Made by a program: the position numbers and the translations under genes. The notes under the pieces were generated by a model, which saw nothing but the letters and a program-made list of their open reading frames with translations, did no database searches and was not told the DNA's origin. DNA of 64,000 nucleotides from Euryodendron excelsum (Eukaryota; Streptophyta; Magnoliopsida; Ericales; Pentaphylacaceae). Numbering within the stretch: position 1 is the first letter of the stretch; each line of letters starts with the position of its first letter. Positions 37,498 through 49,910 of this stretch are shown piece by piece. The stretch lies in the NCBI GenBank assembly GCA_033060915.1, contig CM065387.1, positions 39,781,501 to 39,845,500 on the forward strand, written 5' to 3'.

Positions 37498-37900
37498 TCA
37501 GTTCAACAATGTACTGAAAACAAAAAGAGAAAAAATGGGTACAAGGAATTCAAATCCACCACTTCGATAGCCTGCACCATAGTAAAAGGAGAAATCAGTA
37601 CCCCTTTAATCTTAGACAACAAAGAACTTCATAAATTGTAGCCCACACATGCTCAGAGCATCATAAAACAAAGTTATTGCACCAATAAACCATTGCTAAA
37701 GTAATCTCTGGTATTTGTTTTTATCAGTCATACGGAATTGTAGTGTTAGCCGTCCAGGAAACATGTTGGTTGCCATTCTCATAATTACCCCTCTCATTTT
37801 CTTAACATACTGAATAAATCATCCCATGGAAATGCAACTATTCCTTTTGCTACATGGCACTTGGAGGAGGAAGTAGGTTATCCGAAATGGAATCCCATAC

Positions 37901-37962
<62 letters not shown>

Positions 37963-40900
37963 ATTGCAGACCTACGAATAAGTCACCAAAACTTCTAATG
38001 CACAACAAAAAAAATGTCCTTTCTGGAGATGTAAATAATATCATGTATATGAAAAGGCCACATTGAAATGCAATCAAGCAATAGAGTAACAATCCATATG
38101 CAACATAAAGCCACTGATTTATTCTATGGGATGTTCCAAAAGCCACTACTTAAGGAATACACCATTTTATTTATTTATTTATTTGATAGTAAAGGAAATA
38201 CTTCATTTTATCCTGCATTGAACGATGTTTTGGCAGAAGAAAGCAAATCTTTTAGCAGCATTAAATTGCATTTCGTTGCGTTCAGTTTGATTGAAGAACC
38301 TCTATCCATTTCATTTGATGCCGTCCATGTTAGTTTATGCTTATGTTACGACTTAATTAATCAACTTTCAGTTAGACTGTTAGAGAGTCAAAAATTGGCA
38401 GTTACAGTAAGGCGTAAGCAATGGTACATACCAGGGCTTCCCAAAGTCTCTGATGTTGGTAGTGCAGGCAATGACATCTCTGCAAAATTGGTAGTGTACC
38501 CATAAGAACATCGATGTTAAAACAAACCTAAAATAAACCATTTAGAGAATCAGTGCACTCTGTTGTGCTCTATTCTATTTTTGGATCCATTAAACCTACA
38601 CCCATGCAATAAATATATAAGTATGATTCTTCCCAAGCAGTTTACCAGGAGCACAAAGAGAAAAGGATGTAATAGAAGATAATGAAGGCCATGGAGCCAC
38701 AATATTGTCACTCAAGTCACACGTGAAACTTAAGCCTGTTGAATTGTCATACACCAAATCCGCAGGCAAGCTCCGAAGCAAACACCCTGCATTTACATGG
38801 AAATGAAAAATAAAGTAGTTACTAACACACTTCTTTAAAACTCTTAAAACACGTATTAATGTTTAAGTCTCTTAATGGATTCATGATGCCCCATGTTCTA
38901 GGAACTAAAATAAGGGGTGTTAACATGCACATTAAGAAGTAATTATTTCTCAGTCCAACCAATGCAATAGCAAGGTGCCTCTTTAGTGCACTCAATCAGT
39001 AAATAGGACCCAGAATAGGTTCTACTTTTTTATGCAGTCATTATAAGGTTTTACTGTTTACGTGTTAATTTTGAGTTGCAAAGGGGTCATAGAGAATTTA
39101 TACTTTTGTTAAGATATTTAGACCTAATCAGTATATTTTATAGACCTCCAAAAATTGGAAGAAAAGATTAAGTCTTCTCATATTCCTTTTTAGTTTCGTT
39201 TTATCCCAAAGAGTGGAGGTAACTCTAATGACATTGCAAAAAACAAAGTTTTCCCATCCCATGTTGCAGTAGCCATTGGCTACTACCCACAAGTACCCTA
39301 GATAGCCTGATTATAAGCTCTTCTTAAATGGCTACCCAGAACTACAAGGAAACCTCATCCTATAGTGTGAGACACAATTTTGACTAATAAGCACATCTAA
39401 GTCCACTATTTCACCTATTGACATCCTTAAACTTAAAAGCAGTGTGTCTATATCCGAGTATGATTCTGCCAAGATGAGGCAAGTGGAGAACTTCCTCTGG
39501 ATTGCACAAGGGACCTGGTGTAATCAAGAATCTTAAGTCTCATGTTAGTGTATCCTATAAGTTAATCTGTAGCTGGTATAGTTTTTATTATATTTCTTAA
39601 CTTTAGGTGTCAAGGCTATATTTATAATTAGGACACTCTAGATTGGATAGACATGTATTGTGGAACTGGTCCATTGACTGTATTCTGCAATAGATACAGA
39701 CAAGCCATCAAGTCTTTGTATCTATTCCATAACAGCTTCAGCACAGTCTTAACAGTAAGTTTGTAGTTTCTAGTTTGTAATAGGCACCAAGAGTACTTAG
39801 GAGTAGGATCTTGTCACTGGCATTTTTACATCATAATAAATAAATATTTTACAAGAAGGTAAAAAAAGAAATTTCCAAACAGAAAGATATCGTTAGGATT
39901 CAAAAATTTTCTTACTCATATTATCTACTAATCTAGAATCGATTCAAAAGTGATCTTGTATGCAGCTGATGCCATTTTGCTCTAGTAAATTAAAGAGTTA
40001 TGAGACAAGACTGCGTGTTAACACAAGGGATTGCTCCAACCCCTCCAAACAGCCAATTTCTCCCTCTCCTCTTGTACTTTTTTTTTTTTTTTGTACACTT
40101 ATTTGGAGTTGGGATCCTTTCAACTGCTTCAGAGTCGAGACTGGGGAGTAGGGATGGAGAGGAAATCAGTAGTCAATAAAAGATCTTAGGTAAGGACATG
40201 GCTTGCCCCAATGGTTGGGGTCTTGTACAGCAAAACTCGTGGTCTGAGGATCAAACCCCAGCAGACCTCCAGCTTCCCCTAATAAAACAACCTTCTACCT
40301 ATCCCAAAAAAGAAAAAAAAAAAAAAATCTTAGGGACCGGAGGCTATAGAGAGAGTAATCAATAAAAGAACCAAATTCCAACTGTTTCCAACCTTCAAGG
40401 TTCCCCAACTTCCTTCTACCTTCTAAACCTTAAACCTACAAGCTTTCCATAACCTTTCCCCCACCCTAAACCTCGTTGTAGGACAACTAATTTAAAATTT
40501 GTAGAAATTAGAGAACACAAGCACCGCCACACTCCTAGTTGATATTTCAAACAACAATTTCACCAAAGGATCCAAAGAGAAATACAATGTTAGCCACCTC
40601 AGAAATATTCTAGGTAAGCTAACTAATTTGCAACTTAGAGCTTGGGCACCTAAAGTCTAATACATCTCATATTCATAAAAATGCAGACTAGAATGTTAAC
40701 AATGCAACTATTCACATTAGAACAGAAACCCGGGTGTAAAACATTAAAAGAGCTCAAGAGAAAAGGGAAAAAAAAATGTAGCAACAGCAGCAGCAGAAAG
40801 TAAAAGCAAACCTTGTTGTCCATATGCTGCTCCAGTGCCAAATGAACATAACGAGAAAACAAAAAGAAAACACCATATCAGATAAAATTAACAAATAAGC

Positions 40901-43900
40901 AATAAGACAAGATTAAAAGATTTTGATAAAAACAATAGCAGGAAAATTTACCTTGGAGACTAAAATCTTTTAAGTCAACGTCGCAAAGCTCATAAACATT
41001 GGACATAACCCCACCCTTTTGAAGCATGGACCCAAACACTGTTGCACATATTATAGCCTGTCTATTTGTAATTAACATTTGCCTCTGTATCCCCGCAATG
41101 TAAGTATTTAACGAGCTACAACATGAAGGACTTGGAGCAGCTACATTACGGCATGCTTTAATTACTTCCGATGGCTGCTTAAAATCCAAAGGACAAACTG
41201 CACAACCAAAACATCACACCAATCATACAATTACTAACAACACACAAAACATAAGTGTGTCTTTTATGTGAGTGCATATATAATCTATAAAGCTTTTGGT
41301 TCATATGTATTTCTACATGTAAATGGTTGACGCTCCTGATCAGTCTGCTTTTTTCTAAAATGTCAGCTTACAAAGCTCTGGCACTGGTATCTTATGCATA
41401 TCCTGTTCTTTGGGTTTAAACTCAGACACAAACAAACTGTATAGAAAATGAGACAAATCTGATCATATTCTTTGTCCACGAAGGCCTCGTTACAAATTCT
41501 CTTTCGTTATATAATGAAAAACCTAGTGTTTAGCCTCATCCTCACTAATATCACAATCGAGAACGGAAAGCATGATAAATACCTTCACTGTATGTTTATA
41601 TAGAGCCCATAATTTTTACGCTTAAGTCCTTTTTTTTGCTTCTATTGTTAAGGGACATTATAAGAAAAATGATATACATGGATATTTTTATTATAACTTC
41701 AAATTGGAAAAAATTCATGATTCCCATTACTTCAATCTATTTGTGCCTATATCCATGAATTTTTGTGAATTTAACAACTTAACATTGAAAGTATAAATTC
41801 TGCAGCTCTGTCAAGAAACAGTCAGTAGAGAGAATGACATATGATCAATAAAATCTTCCTTCTTTTCTAGATAACAATGTTAAAGGTGTTATTTTCTTTT
41901 TCCTCCCCATATCACTACACCAAGTGTGCCACTTTTTTATTGATAAACATTAAAAAATTGAGGATATAGTGATATACACAACTCAAGCTAATGAATTTGA
42001 AGCATTTCAGAAACATCCACTCTCTGAAATATGGATAATATGGGACTCAATGCACAGAAATAAGTAGTCTGTTATATACTGCATTTTACTACATTTTCAT
42101 ATCGTTTGAGAATTAACATTACAACCAGTGGAAACTCCGCAGCTTGGGTCACTTCACTAGTTCAATGCAAGGATAAAATTTTAAACTACTATGGGAAGTG
42201 GATGAGCATACAAGTCCATTAACAGGCATATAAATATCAAAACCCTGTACCTTTGTTCACTTTGCAGGCAGATAATATTCGAAATGCAGTATTAGAAGCA
42301 TTTAGAGGGAGTTTCCCAGAAAGCCATGAATACACCACTGCTTTACAATCACTAAGAGCATCCATACGATTAGGCCCTCCAACTACATTTTTATTATCAC
42401 TGATCAGCACTTGTTCAGCTGAAATCTTAAGAGCAGCCTCCATAATTGCAGGCTGACAAATTGGTCTGCAGCACTCTTTAAGAGGATCAACACTACTGCA
42501 AGCCTCCAATAATTTGCTTGTATTAACCATCTTCTCAAAGGTGGTTACATCCTTCACAGGACAATACCCACCAGTCAGATTTGATGGTTTTACAGAGCAG
42601 ATGGTAGGTATTGAATTGTTTGCCCTTCTGCTTGCTAGTATACTAATGATATCTGAAAAACAATCATTAGCAGTCGCATTTTGTAAAACTAATTTATCAG
42701 AACCGGTGCTATAGTATCCCTGAAATATGTGGAGTAAACTACTAAACTGAGGGCAACATATAACATCTCCTACAAAAGCCGCCAAAGGTTGAGAACAATC
42801 AGATGCTGTTTTGTCCAGGATATCTGAAATACCAGAGAAATTCACAGGACATTTTCCAGTCAAGACTGGATCGTATGTGGTTGGGAGGGAAGGGTACATA
42901 GGTGGCAAAGCTTCCCCAGGAAAAGGATAATGGGGAATAACAGCAGGTGATATATCTATCGGTTCAAAGAGTCCCGTAGTAGGTGGGCTGGCTAGCTCAG
43001 ATGAGGACGAAATGTGAATCAGTTGAGCTTTCATTTCCAGTCCCGGTACATCTTGAAAAGAGGATAACCAAATGGTGAATAATAGGAACCGACGGCAAAG
43101 AGAACCTGCAATCAGATATAAACTAGCCTTTAGCATCCATATGTAATTCATTATATGAAAATATAATAACACACTATAATGAGTAGAAAATATGTGAGGA
43201 CAAGTATGTGTGTCTAACACAGTCATAAAAGGATAGGGAGACCTCACACCAATTGAAGTTATGGGGAAAGAACAATTGCAAGCACTATATATTGGCGATC
43301 ATAGTTGGCAAAAAACAAGTACAATTCTTTGCTTGTCACGGAAGTAGCAGTCGTTCTTTTCGTTTTGTTTTTTTTTTTTTTTTTTGGATAGGTAAAGCAA
43401 ATTTGGATTACAAAGGTGCCATTGGGCCACTACCAAAGAAAAAAAGAAGACAGAAGAAGCCTTCAACAACATCTTAAGCCTCCAAGAAGAGAAAAATAAA
43501 AATAAACAAAAATAAAAGTTTGGTGCATCCCAAGCTCAGAAAACCAACCACAAACTTCCCTCAATCTCTCTTCTCTCAAGCCCTTGTACCTTTCCCATCA
43601 AAATTACTAGTACAATGCAAATGCTTAAGCTCCCTTCCACTTCTAACCCTGCTTCCCCCACTCCTCCTAGCATTTATCATCCTTTTGTGGCCTCTTATCA
43701 GCTTCAATTTCTAATATTCACTTCAAATCATCAACCTCAAATTCCTCCCACACCTGACATAGAATCCCAAGATCTTGCTAAGACATTTAACCTCAGAAGC
43801 ACAAACATTCTAAAAATATGCCTTGTCCGTGTTGGACACAACACTCGTTGGATACTCCCAACACATGTCAGACACAGGTTCAAACATGTCTTGCTATTTT

Positions 43901-46900
43901 ACTATTCTTTTTAGAACCGCACATGCTTCACACATTGAAAGAACACACGTGTCTGTCGTTTAGACAAACGTGTCCATAACTTAGACACGCATGAAACACG
44001 TAGCATATTTAAAGTAAACAACTTGAGATCCAACTGCAAAATAAAATAATATAATTTTATACCTAATGTAATATTTAACTATGGAATATATGATTTTTAA
44101 TTTTAATTAGTTTTATCTTGCATTTTTTTCTTTGTGTTTGAGTAAAATATTTATCTATTAAATATATTACATATAAAAATATATGTTTTTGTTGTGCTCC
44201 TACCATGTCGTCTCCTACATTTTTTAAAAATTGTAGTGTCTATGTATCCGTATCCGTGTCCGTATCGTATCCATGTCACGTGTTCGTGTCCATGCTTCTT
44301 TAACCCCATTCATAGCGCAGCCCGATAACTCAATCCCATCATCCTACCTATCTTGAGGACAATTTATATCTTCCCTCCAAGACCCTCCCCCTTCTTCACT
44401 TCTTCCCCTTCTCTTCCATTTTAGCTCCAAATCAAACCCTCTAAGGTCAAACACAGACCCATCTTCTCTCACTACCAACACCTTGTTACTTCCATCTATC
44501 TCTTGATATTATAATTTGGTCACCAGATCAAAACCATGACTCACCTCTGAGTCTAGCACACACTGCTTGGCACCTCCTCTCCCCCTCTGCCGAGAAGCTT
44601 GCCACTAGACAAGGTGACTTTCCAGCTTCATTTTGCATCATTGTGTTGGCTATGCTCCCAATAGACAAGTCACCTCTAGCCTTAGTTTCCTTGCTCGATT
44701 CTCCATTTCACATGATTGAATCCCTCCCTTTAGATCATCTTCATTGGTCCCCTTCTCAATAGCCTTGTTATGCGTCAATCTCCCCTCTATTTTGCCTCCT
44801 TTTGCAACATCACAACCCCCATTGTTAACCTAGAACAACATTGAGCCCCAATAGTCTTAAATTGACTCACCCCTTGGGCTTTTAGAAAGACCTAGGGAGG
44901 CCTCTTGTTGCCACAACCCCTCCATGAACTTGCCACTCTCTCTAAAGACTATCCCAACCCATCTTCCATATATTTCCTTATAAACCCTTGCTTGGGCTTC
45001 CATAGTTCCAAGACCATCATATTTTATTTTTTCAGTTCCGCCTATCCCTCTTGCTGCCCATCCCAATCCTCTACTGATTTGTAGTTCTTATTAAGGTCAA
45101 CTTGCTGCCCTTTTAGCCCTATTAACGTCCCAAACCTATTTCCATAGGCCTTCCCCATCTCACACCCAAACTTAAAAGTCATAGACTAACCTTCTACATT
45201 AGGCCCAACTTTCTTTTTATCCTTCACAATACACCCTGCCTTGGCCTATCCCAGGCCTTAGCCCACTAGGGCCCCAATCCTATTGCCACATAGAAGATGG
45301 CCCCCAACTCCTAGCCCTTTAGACTTCACCTCAACACCTGGTAACTTCCCTGTATGCCACCTATGTTTCTTATCCAAACCCTTGTAGCCTTTCAACTTCA
45401 AATTTTGAAGTCTTCTCACAGCCATTGCCCCAACTGACCCGCTGCCACAAAAGTCCTTCACCCAACTCTCAACCCATGCATCTACAATGCATGACGCCTA
45501 ATCGCCGCCCCATCTTTCCTCGATTTTGACACCCTCCAACCTCTTTCAAGCTTCTCAAAACTTAATGAAAGGGCCCTATTCAACCCAAATTGGGATTTCG
45601 AAGCACTTCAAACCCATTCCCACCCTCACAGCCGCAGGAAACTTCCAACCCGTCTTCCTTGCGAGAAGAAGCGCTGACCAAAAAATGCGACTTCATCATT
45701 ACGGCATCATCCACCTTCACAAACCCCCAAAATATCGCCCACTGCCTGGAACACCTCATTCCACAAATATAACAGCATGCCCAGCAATCTCACCCAAATA
45801 GCTTCAGGCCCAGCCCTCAGATGGTTACAACAGCCCATCAGGAACCATCAATCCAAAAAAAAAAAAAAAAATGGCTCCTGGAAAAACCATGGCGAACAAC
45901 TTCCCCCTAAATTTCACTTTATGTCTATGTCACAATCACCCACTCAGACCACACCCCTTACTTTAAGAAGCACAGATACACACATGCCACAAACACATTG
46001 ACACAACAACTTTAAAAAATTGTAGGACACGATACAATGAGGACACAGCAAATATACATTGTTTTTGTATATTTAATTTGTTATATAATCTTACTTTTTC
46101 ATGTTATGCTTCTGCTGTTGCCCATCTCTGCAGCCACCGCAGACTTGCCACTTCTTCTTCTTCTTCATATTTTTAATGCATTTAATTTGTTATATAAAAA
46201 TATTTTTTCTTCTACTACTGCCACCGATCTGCAACTTCCTCTTCTTCTTCTTCTCCACAAGACTAGGTAGGCTCTTCCGTGTCTTGAAAATGGACATGCA
46301 TCTGGAAGGAAAAAAAAAGGACACGGATTACCACATGTCTAAAGTGTGTCGAACTCGTGGTGGTAGCCCTCCTAGCCGTGTTGGTGCTTTATAGCCATTA
46401 CTCTTGATTACCGTCAAGGACTTCTCTAGTCAACTGTCCACTTGCAGAAATGGCCTCCCATCCACCAACCGCTCATATCTCCTCCTGCCCATGGACGAAG
46501 CTGGGATTTCATCCTTGGGGGGCCAAGAATAGGTCTCTAATTACTCTCTTTATTTCATGCAGGGGGGCCATTCCACTTATTCATGTGAAGATTTTTGGAC
46601 TTGATGTATACCAGATATACGGGGTTTTTTTTGAAGCCAGGGGGGGGCGGCCACCCTTGGCCCTAGTGTGCCTTTGTCCCTGCTCCAGCCCCCAAAATCC
46701 CAAATTTCCTTGGCACTGCACGCCATAAATTCTGCCCTATAAACTCGGGGATGCAAATATGACTTCTCCTCCCTTCCTCCACCTGACATGCAGAAACCTA
46801 ACCTCCCCCCCCCCCCCCCCCCCCCCCCCACCCCCAACAACCCAAAGGTTCAACTCTGCAGCTTAAAGCAAATGCTGCGTTAAGTCCCCCTGCCCCTCTT

Positions 46901-48217
46901 GGTGAGAAGAACAATTTCTCCTGAAAATATAGCAACAAATGTATCTTTTCCACGGAATACAAAACAGTGATGCAAAAACAAACATCTAGTCCTGACTAAG
47001 GGACTTCGCTTCCATTGTGTAGACATCTATACCAGAAGAACTGTCAACTGGTCAGGATTGACGAGAGCAATTTACATGCAGGCAGAGTTATGGATATTAT
47101 GCTTGCCCATCCTTGTCCAAACAATACCTGCTTGGTGGTTGGAAAATGTCAACAGGTTCATCATTAAACATTCTCTTCTTCTTTTTGTTATTATGCATCA
47201 GTTTACCTACTGTGATCTACTTAATCATTTTTAACCACGACGAACAAGTGAACATATACCGTTCAGCAAGTCAACGAAAACTAATCCCAATAGTTGGGTT
47301 TAGGCTACATGTGAAATAAAAAAAATAAAAACATATGTATATATATTCTACTCAACTGTTCATTACCATGACATTTATATAAAAATAAAATAAAATAACT
47401 GCTCATTTCTATGACATACAAGTGAATTAAGACTGTTCAGCTAGTCAATAAAACTTACCCCAATGGTCTGGGTTAGGCTACAAGGCAAAAAAAGACAAAG
47501 CCAGGCAGTGTACTGAGCAGACCAACAAGGCAGCAGAGCCCAGTCATGCAATTAGACTACATCCACTACATGCCTTCATACCCTATGTTTTTACAACTTG
47601 TAATAATTTGAACTTAGGCAACAGAAGTAACAAAAAGTAAATACATATTAGCTATTGCAAAAATTAAACAATACAAATTTTGAAAAAATAATAGATAGAG
47701 AGTGAGATTTAAGTTATGTGAAGGTCAAAAAGTACAACAAAGAACTCCTAGCATCAAAGTCCAGATTAAGAGAAGTCAGGCAGCAGTAGCAAAAACAAAA
47801 TGCATCCAAAGGCATACATACTCCATCAAATCACTATGTACTTTAACAATTCGACTATCAAAACTGAGCACAAAACTTAACAGTTCAACAATGCTACTAA
47901 GGAAGGGGTGAAGGAATTACAGTAACTAATTCAAAGTTCACTTGATGTTTCTTGAACAGAATAGGAGTGCTCTGATGAACTGAAACCACAAATAGAATCA
48001 TATATTGTGCAACTTTGTAAAAGAAAGATGAGGAAATCCCTTGCTAAAATGTCATATTTTGAGTTATAAAAAAAAGGCAATATCAAGTGGTTCAAACCAA
48101 ATGCTTTTGCTCATTAAGTTTTTATATATGACTAGGCAAATGGAAGGCTCCCAATAATGAGTTCCACTATTTTGATAACATACCTTTACAACAAGTAGCA
48201 GTCTTCACACAATCCAT
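37498..48217 (-). CDS. Secreted GPI-anchored protein, At1g61900-like, 471 residues
   Basis: Coding exons in order are 48217-48184, 43105-42251, 41197-40952, 40829-40812, 38786-38646, 38479-38432 and 37571-37498. All introns are phase 1, and the sum is 1416 nt with the stop. Residues 1-12 are MDCVKTATCCKG. Residues 18-28 (FLLFTIWLSSF) are the signal-peptide core. The body is Cys-rich with several N-glycosylation motifs (NFS, NAT, NLT, NTS, NAS, NST) and phrases typical of the At1g61900 family: ICCPQF, GYCPV, LKECCRPIC, CRNVAAPSPSCC, NIVAPWPS. I believe this region is the SPARK-type domain (recalled). The C-terminus has small residues S451-G452-G453 before the hydrophobic tail FEFLVPIFSLFVFSTLLN, a standard GPI signal. 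A cell-surface location follows; the ligand or partner is unknown. Long intron 1 carries transposons. Upstream ORFs suggest translational control. Confidence 0.92.
37904..37961. repeat. (AG)29 microsatellite
   Basis: A perfect 58-bp AG tract lies in the last intron of the GPI-protein gene. Confidence 0.98.
40191..40326 (+). mobile_element. tRNA-derived SINE with poly(A) and TSD
   Basis: The 136-bp element begins TAAGGACATGGCTTGCCCCA and holds a box-B-like GAGGATCAAACCCC. It ends in an A-rich tail from 40306. The 8-bp duplication ATCTTAGG lies directly before (40183-40190) and after (40327-40334). It inserted antisense in an intron of the GPI-protein gene. Confidence 0.75.
40812..40829 (-). 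CDS. Microexon of the GPI-anchored protein gene (18 or 15 nt)
   Basis: On the minus strand a pyrimidine-rich tract ends in GGAGCAG, followed by CATATGGACAACAAG and GTTTGC. Two acceptors three bases apart (NAGNAG type) give an 18- or 15-nt exon coding A-(A)-Y-G-Q-Q. Phase is kept with either acceptor, and also if the exon is skipped. It is inferred from splice signals and phase, not from a transcript. Confidence 0.6.
42251..43105 (-). CDS. Main exon (exon 2) of the GPI-anchored protein gene
   Basis: This exon codes for residues 12 to about 296: the signal-peptide core, a Pro-rich spacer (PFPGEALPPMYPSLP) and the first Cys-rich domain. The acceptor is TTGCAG ending at 43106, and the donor is AAAG/GTACAG at 42251/42250. 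The open frame continues upstream of the acceptor to 43247, but that part is intron sequence: the coding start is supplied by the 34-nt coding part of the upstream exon. Confidence 0.9.
43368..43430 (-). mobile_element. 3' end of a retroposed sequence (LINE-like), minus orientation
   Basis: A T18 run followed by GGATAGGTAAAGCAAATTTG is, on the minus strand, a 3' tail ending CTTTACCTATCC plus poly(A), a tail type I associate with plant LINEs. No reading frame is recognisable upstream. Confidence 0.4.
43795..44298 (+). mobile_element. MULE-type MITE with GTGTCC-rich ends, copy B
   Basis: The left end AGAAGCACAAACATT and right end GTGTCCATGCTTC are inverted. The 9-bp flanks TTTAACCTC (43786-43794) and TTTAACCCC (44299-44307) agree at 8 of 9. 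The right end carries five or more GTGTCC/GTATCC repeats. The core aligns with copy A in the same orientation. It lies in intron 1 of the GPI-protein gene. Confidence 0.75.
45966..46392 (-). mobile_element. MULE-like MITE with GTGTCC-rich ends, copy E
   Basis: The left end AGAAGCACAGATACACACAT, then TTTAAAAAATTGTAGGACAC, matches the reverse complement of copy A's right end, so the orientation is opposite. The right end is CCGTGTTGGTGCTTTAT. The core holds (CTT)n-rich sequence. No clean duplication was found. It lies in intron 1 of the GPI-protein gene. Confidence 0.6.
46805..46829. repeat. C25 homopolymer
   Basis: An uninterrupted run of 25 C lies in intron 1 of the GPI-protein gene, just after a GC-rich patch with GGGGGGGCGGCC (46640). 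Confidence 0.95.
47244..47492 (+). repeat. Two copies of a short dispersed repeat
   Basis: The phrases GTTCAGCAAGTCAACGAAAA, then CCCAATAGTTGGGTTTAGGC, then TACATG (from 47261) recur diverged as GTTCAGCTAGTCAATAAAAC, then CCCAATGGTCTGGGTTAGGC, then TACAAGG (from 47435). The AGTTGGG..GGCTACATG core is a widespread plant dispersed-repeat motif, probably SINE-related. Confidence 0.5.
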
Positions 48218-49740
48218 AGCTCCACTAACCCCCTGGCAACATAGAGATTCACAAAAGCAACCTCTACAGCAGTTGATAAACCCAAAAAGAGTTCACTGCA
48301 ACATAACAACACCTGTAAAAACTTCCAATATCAGGACCAAACTCTGAAATTCAAAAATAAGGCAAGGCAGACAACTAACTCTTGAAGACAATAAATAAAC
48401 AAGGCAGCCTACTAACTCTTGAAGATAAATGAGTATAGTGTGCTTCAGTCTGTTCAGAGTTGAATATCAAGCCTATATTCCTCTTTTTTTATAAGTAAAA
48501 AATAATCAACACCATGTTTCTATTACAGAAGTATCATACTTTAAATGAACTTTAGGTATAGAGTCCTAATCCATTTTTTAGAAACATGAATTGCAGCCTT
48601 GACCACTTAGTCAATACAAGGCAACTTCCAAGTGTGAGAAGAACGAGACAAGGCAACTTCCAAGTGTGAGCATGATCGTTCTTCTCACTGTTCATTAATT
48701 GAACTACTCAAACAAGTAAAACCCACAAGAATTAAGTCTAAAGTGGCACATGATCCAGTGGTCATCTTACACTTGCATCTTTCCATTGATATTAGGGGCT
48801 GCATTTTGTTGCATAAATACATCTTTTACATTGTGGGTTACAATCTCCACATGTTTAAAGACAATATCCCATACCCTTTGAAATGTTTCTGGGAAAGTAA
48901 ATATTGAAAAACAATATATATATCACTATCAAAACCTATGAATCAAGTTTATTTCTTCAAAAATTCTGGCAAAATAACTTAAATTGGAAAGCACCAAATG
49001 AATTCCATAATTAGTTAACCCAAAAGGGCCAAACAAACCAAGCCTAAATGAGATTCACGTGGATCGATGTCTTTTCCCAACAAGAAAACCATGATTTAGT
49101 GCAATTTGAAACCACCATTTACCCTTTCACTACCAAGCTTTTATTTTTCTTATTTTTTTGGTGACTTTCTAGTCTCTACCAAGCTTATATCAGTAGCGAA
49201 AACCACATACAAACACGAAAGCAAAGATCTAGCGGTTAAGTATTAGCAGCAGGAGAGAGAGACAGAGCTGAAACTGAAAACTACTATAGCAACCAAAAAG
49301 CGTAAAAGAAAAATTAACACACACACACAAAAAATAAAAAACTAAAGCTATCAACAATAGATGAATATGTGCCTCTACATAAATATGGATATACAAATAT
49401 ATATTCCAAAATAAGTCTCCAAATATATGAAAAACCAAGAAGAAGACGAATATACATTGGCTTCAGATGGGTACCCTAAGAAGCAAAAGTTGTACCAATT
49501 TGATTCAGTCAAGTGTTTGTATATTCCATCACAACATTTCTGGGTTAACATAGCTGTATATATGTATCATATATTTGCATATATACATATACAAGAGAGG
49601 GGGAAGGGAGAGAAGGCGCTAACATACCTGGAGTTAAGGGAGCTGGTGATTGGGCTTGGTTTGATTCGGAGAGATTCTATGCAACTTTTGGTGCCGAAAA
49701 AGCCCAGTTGGGACCAAACTTTTCTCAAATCATTTGTCAT
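48205..49740 (-). other. Spliced upstream ORF overlapping the GPI-protein start
   Basis: In the 5' leader an ATG at 49738-49740 opens MTNDLRKVWSQLGFFG and runs 37 codons plus two bases to the donor CTCCAG/GTATG (49628/49627). Joined to the acceptor TTGCAG before 48295, it continues SELFLGLSTAVEVAF and stops at TGA 48205-48207. That is 67 codons, ending 13 nt inside the main coding region in another frame. Translation of it should limit initiation at the main ATG (48217). Confidence 0.6.
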
Positions 49741-49910
49741 TTATCAATTCCTAGGGTTCCAAATCAGAGCCCCCAGGTCATATCGCGGTCTCGATCGATT
49801 ATGAGACTTTTGCCGCTATACAAATGTAGAGATAGAGAAACCCTAAAAATCAGCTCAGTAGAAGAGGCTTCTCTTTTCTGTGACAGTACCGGAGTGAAAT
49901 GATAAAGTGA
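49628..49910 (-). promoter_or_regulatory. 5' UTR exon 1 and transcription start region of the GPI-protein gene
   Basis: The donor lies at 49628/49627. Upstream on the minus strand the sequence becomes GC-richer (49.75-50.04 kb) with a (CT)n tract at about 49919-49936, a usual feature of plant core promoters and leaders. A further short upstream ORF starts in GATATGACCTGGGG at about 49778. No strong TATA box was found. Confidence 0.5.

Noticed and set aside
38068..38505. 145-codon plus-strand frame
   Set aside because: Its last part is the antisense of the 48-nt exon of the GPI-protein gene; the rest is intron.
43106..43247. In-frame N-terminal extension of the GPI-protein main exon
   Set aside because: The extension crosses the TTGCAG acceptor, and an upstream exon gives a better start and signal peptide.
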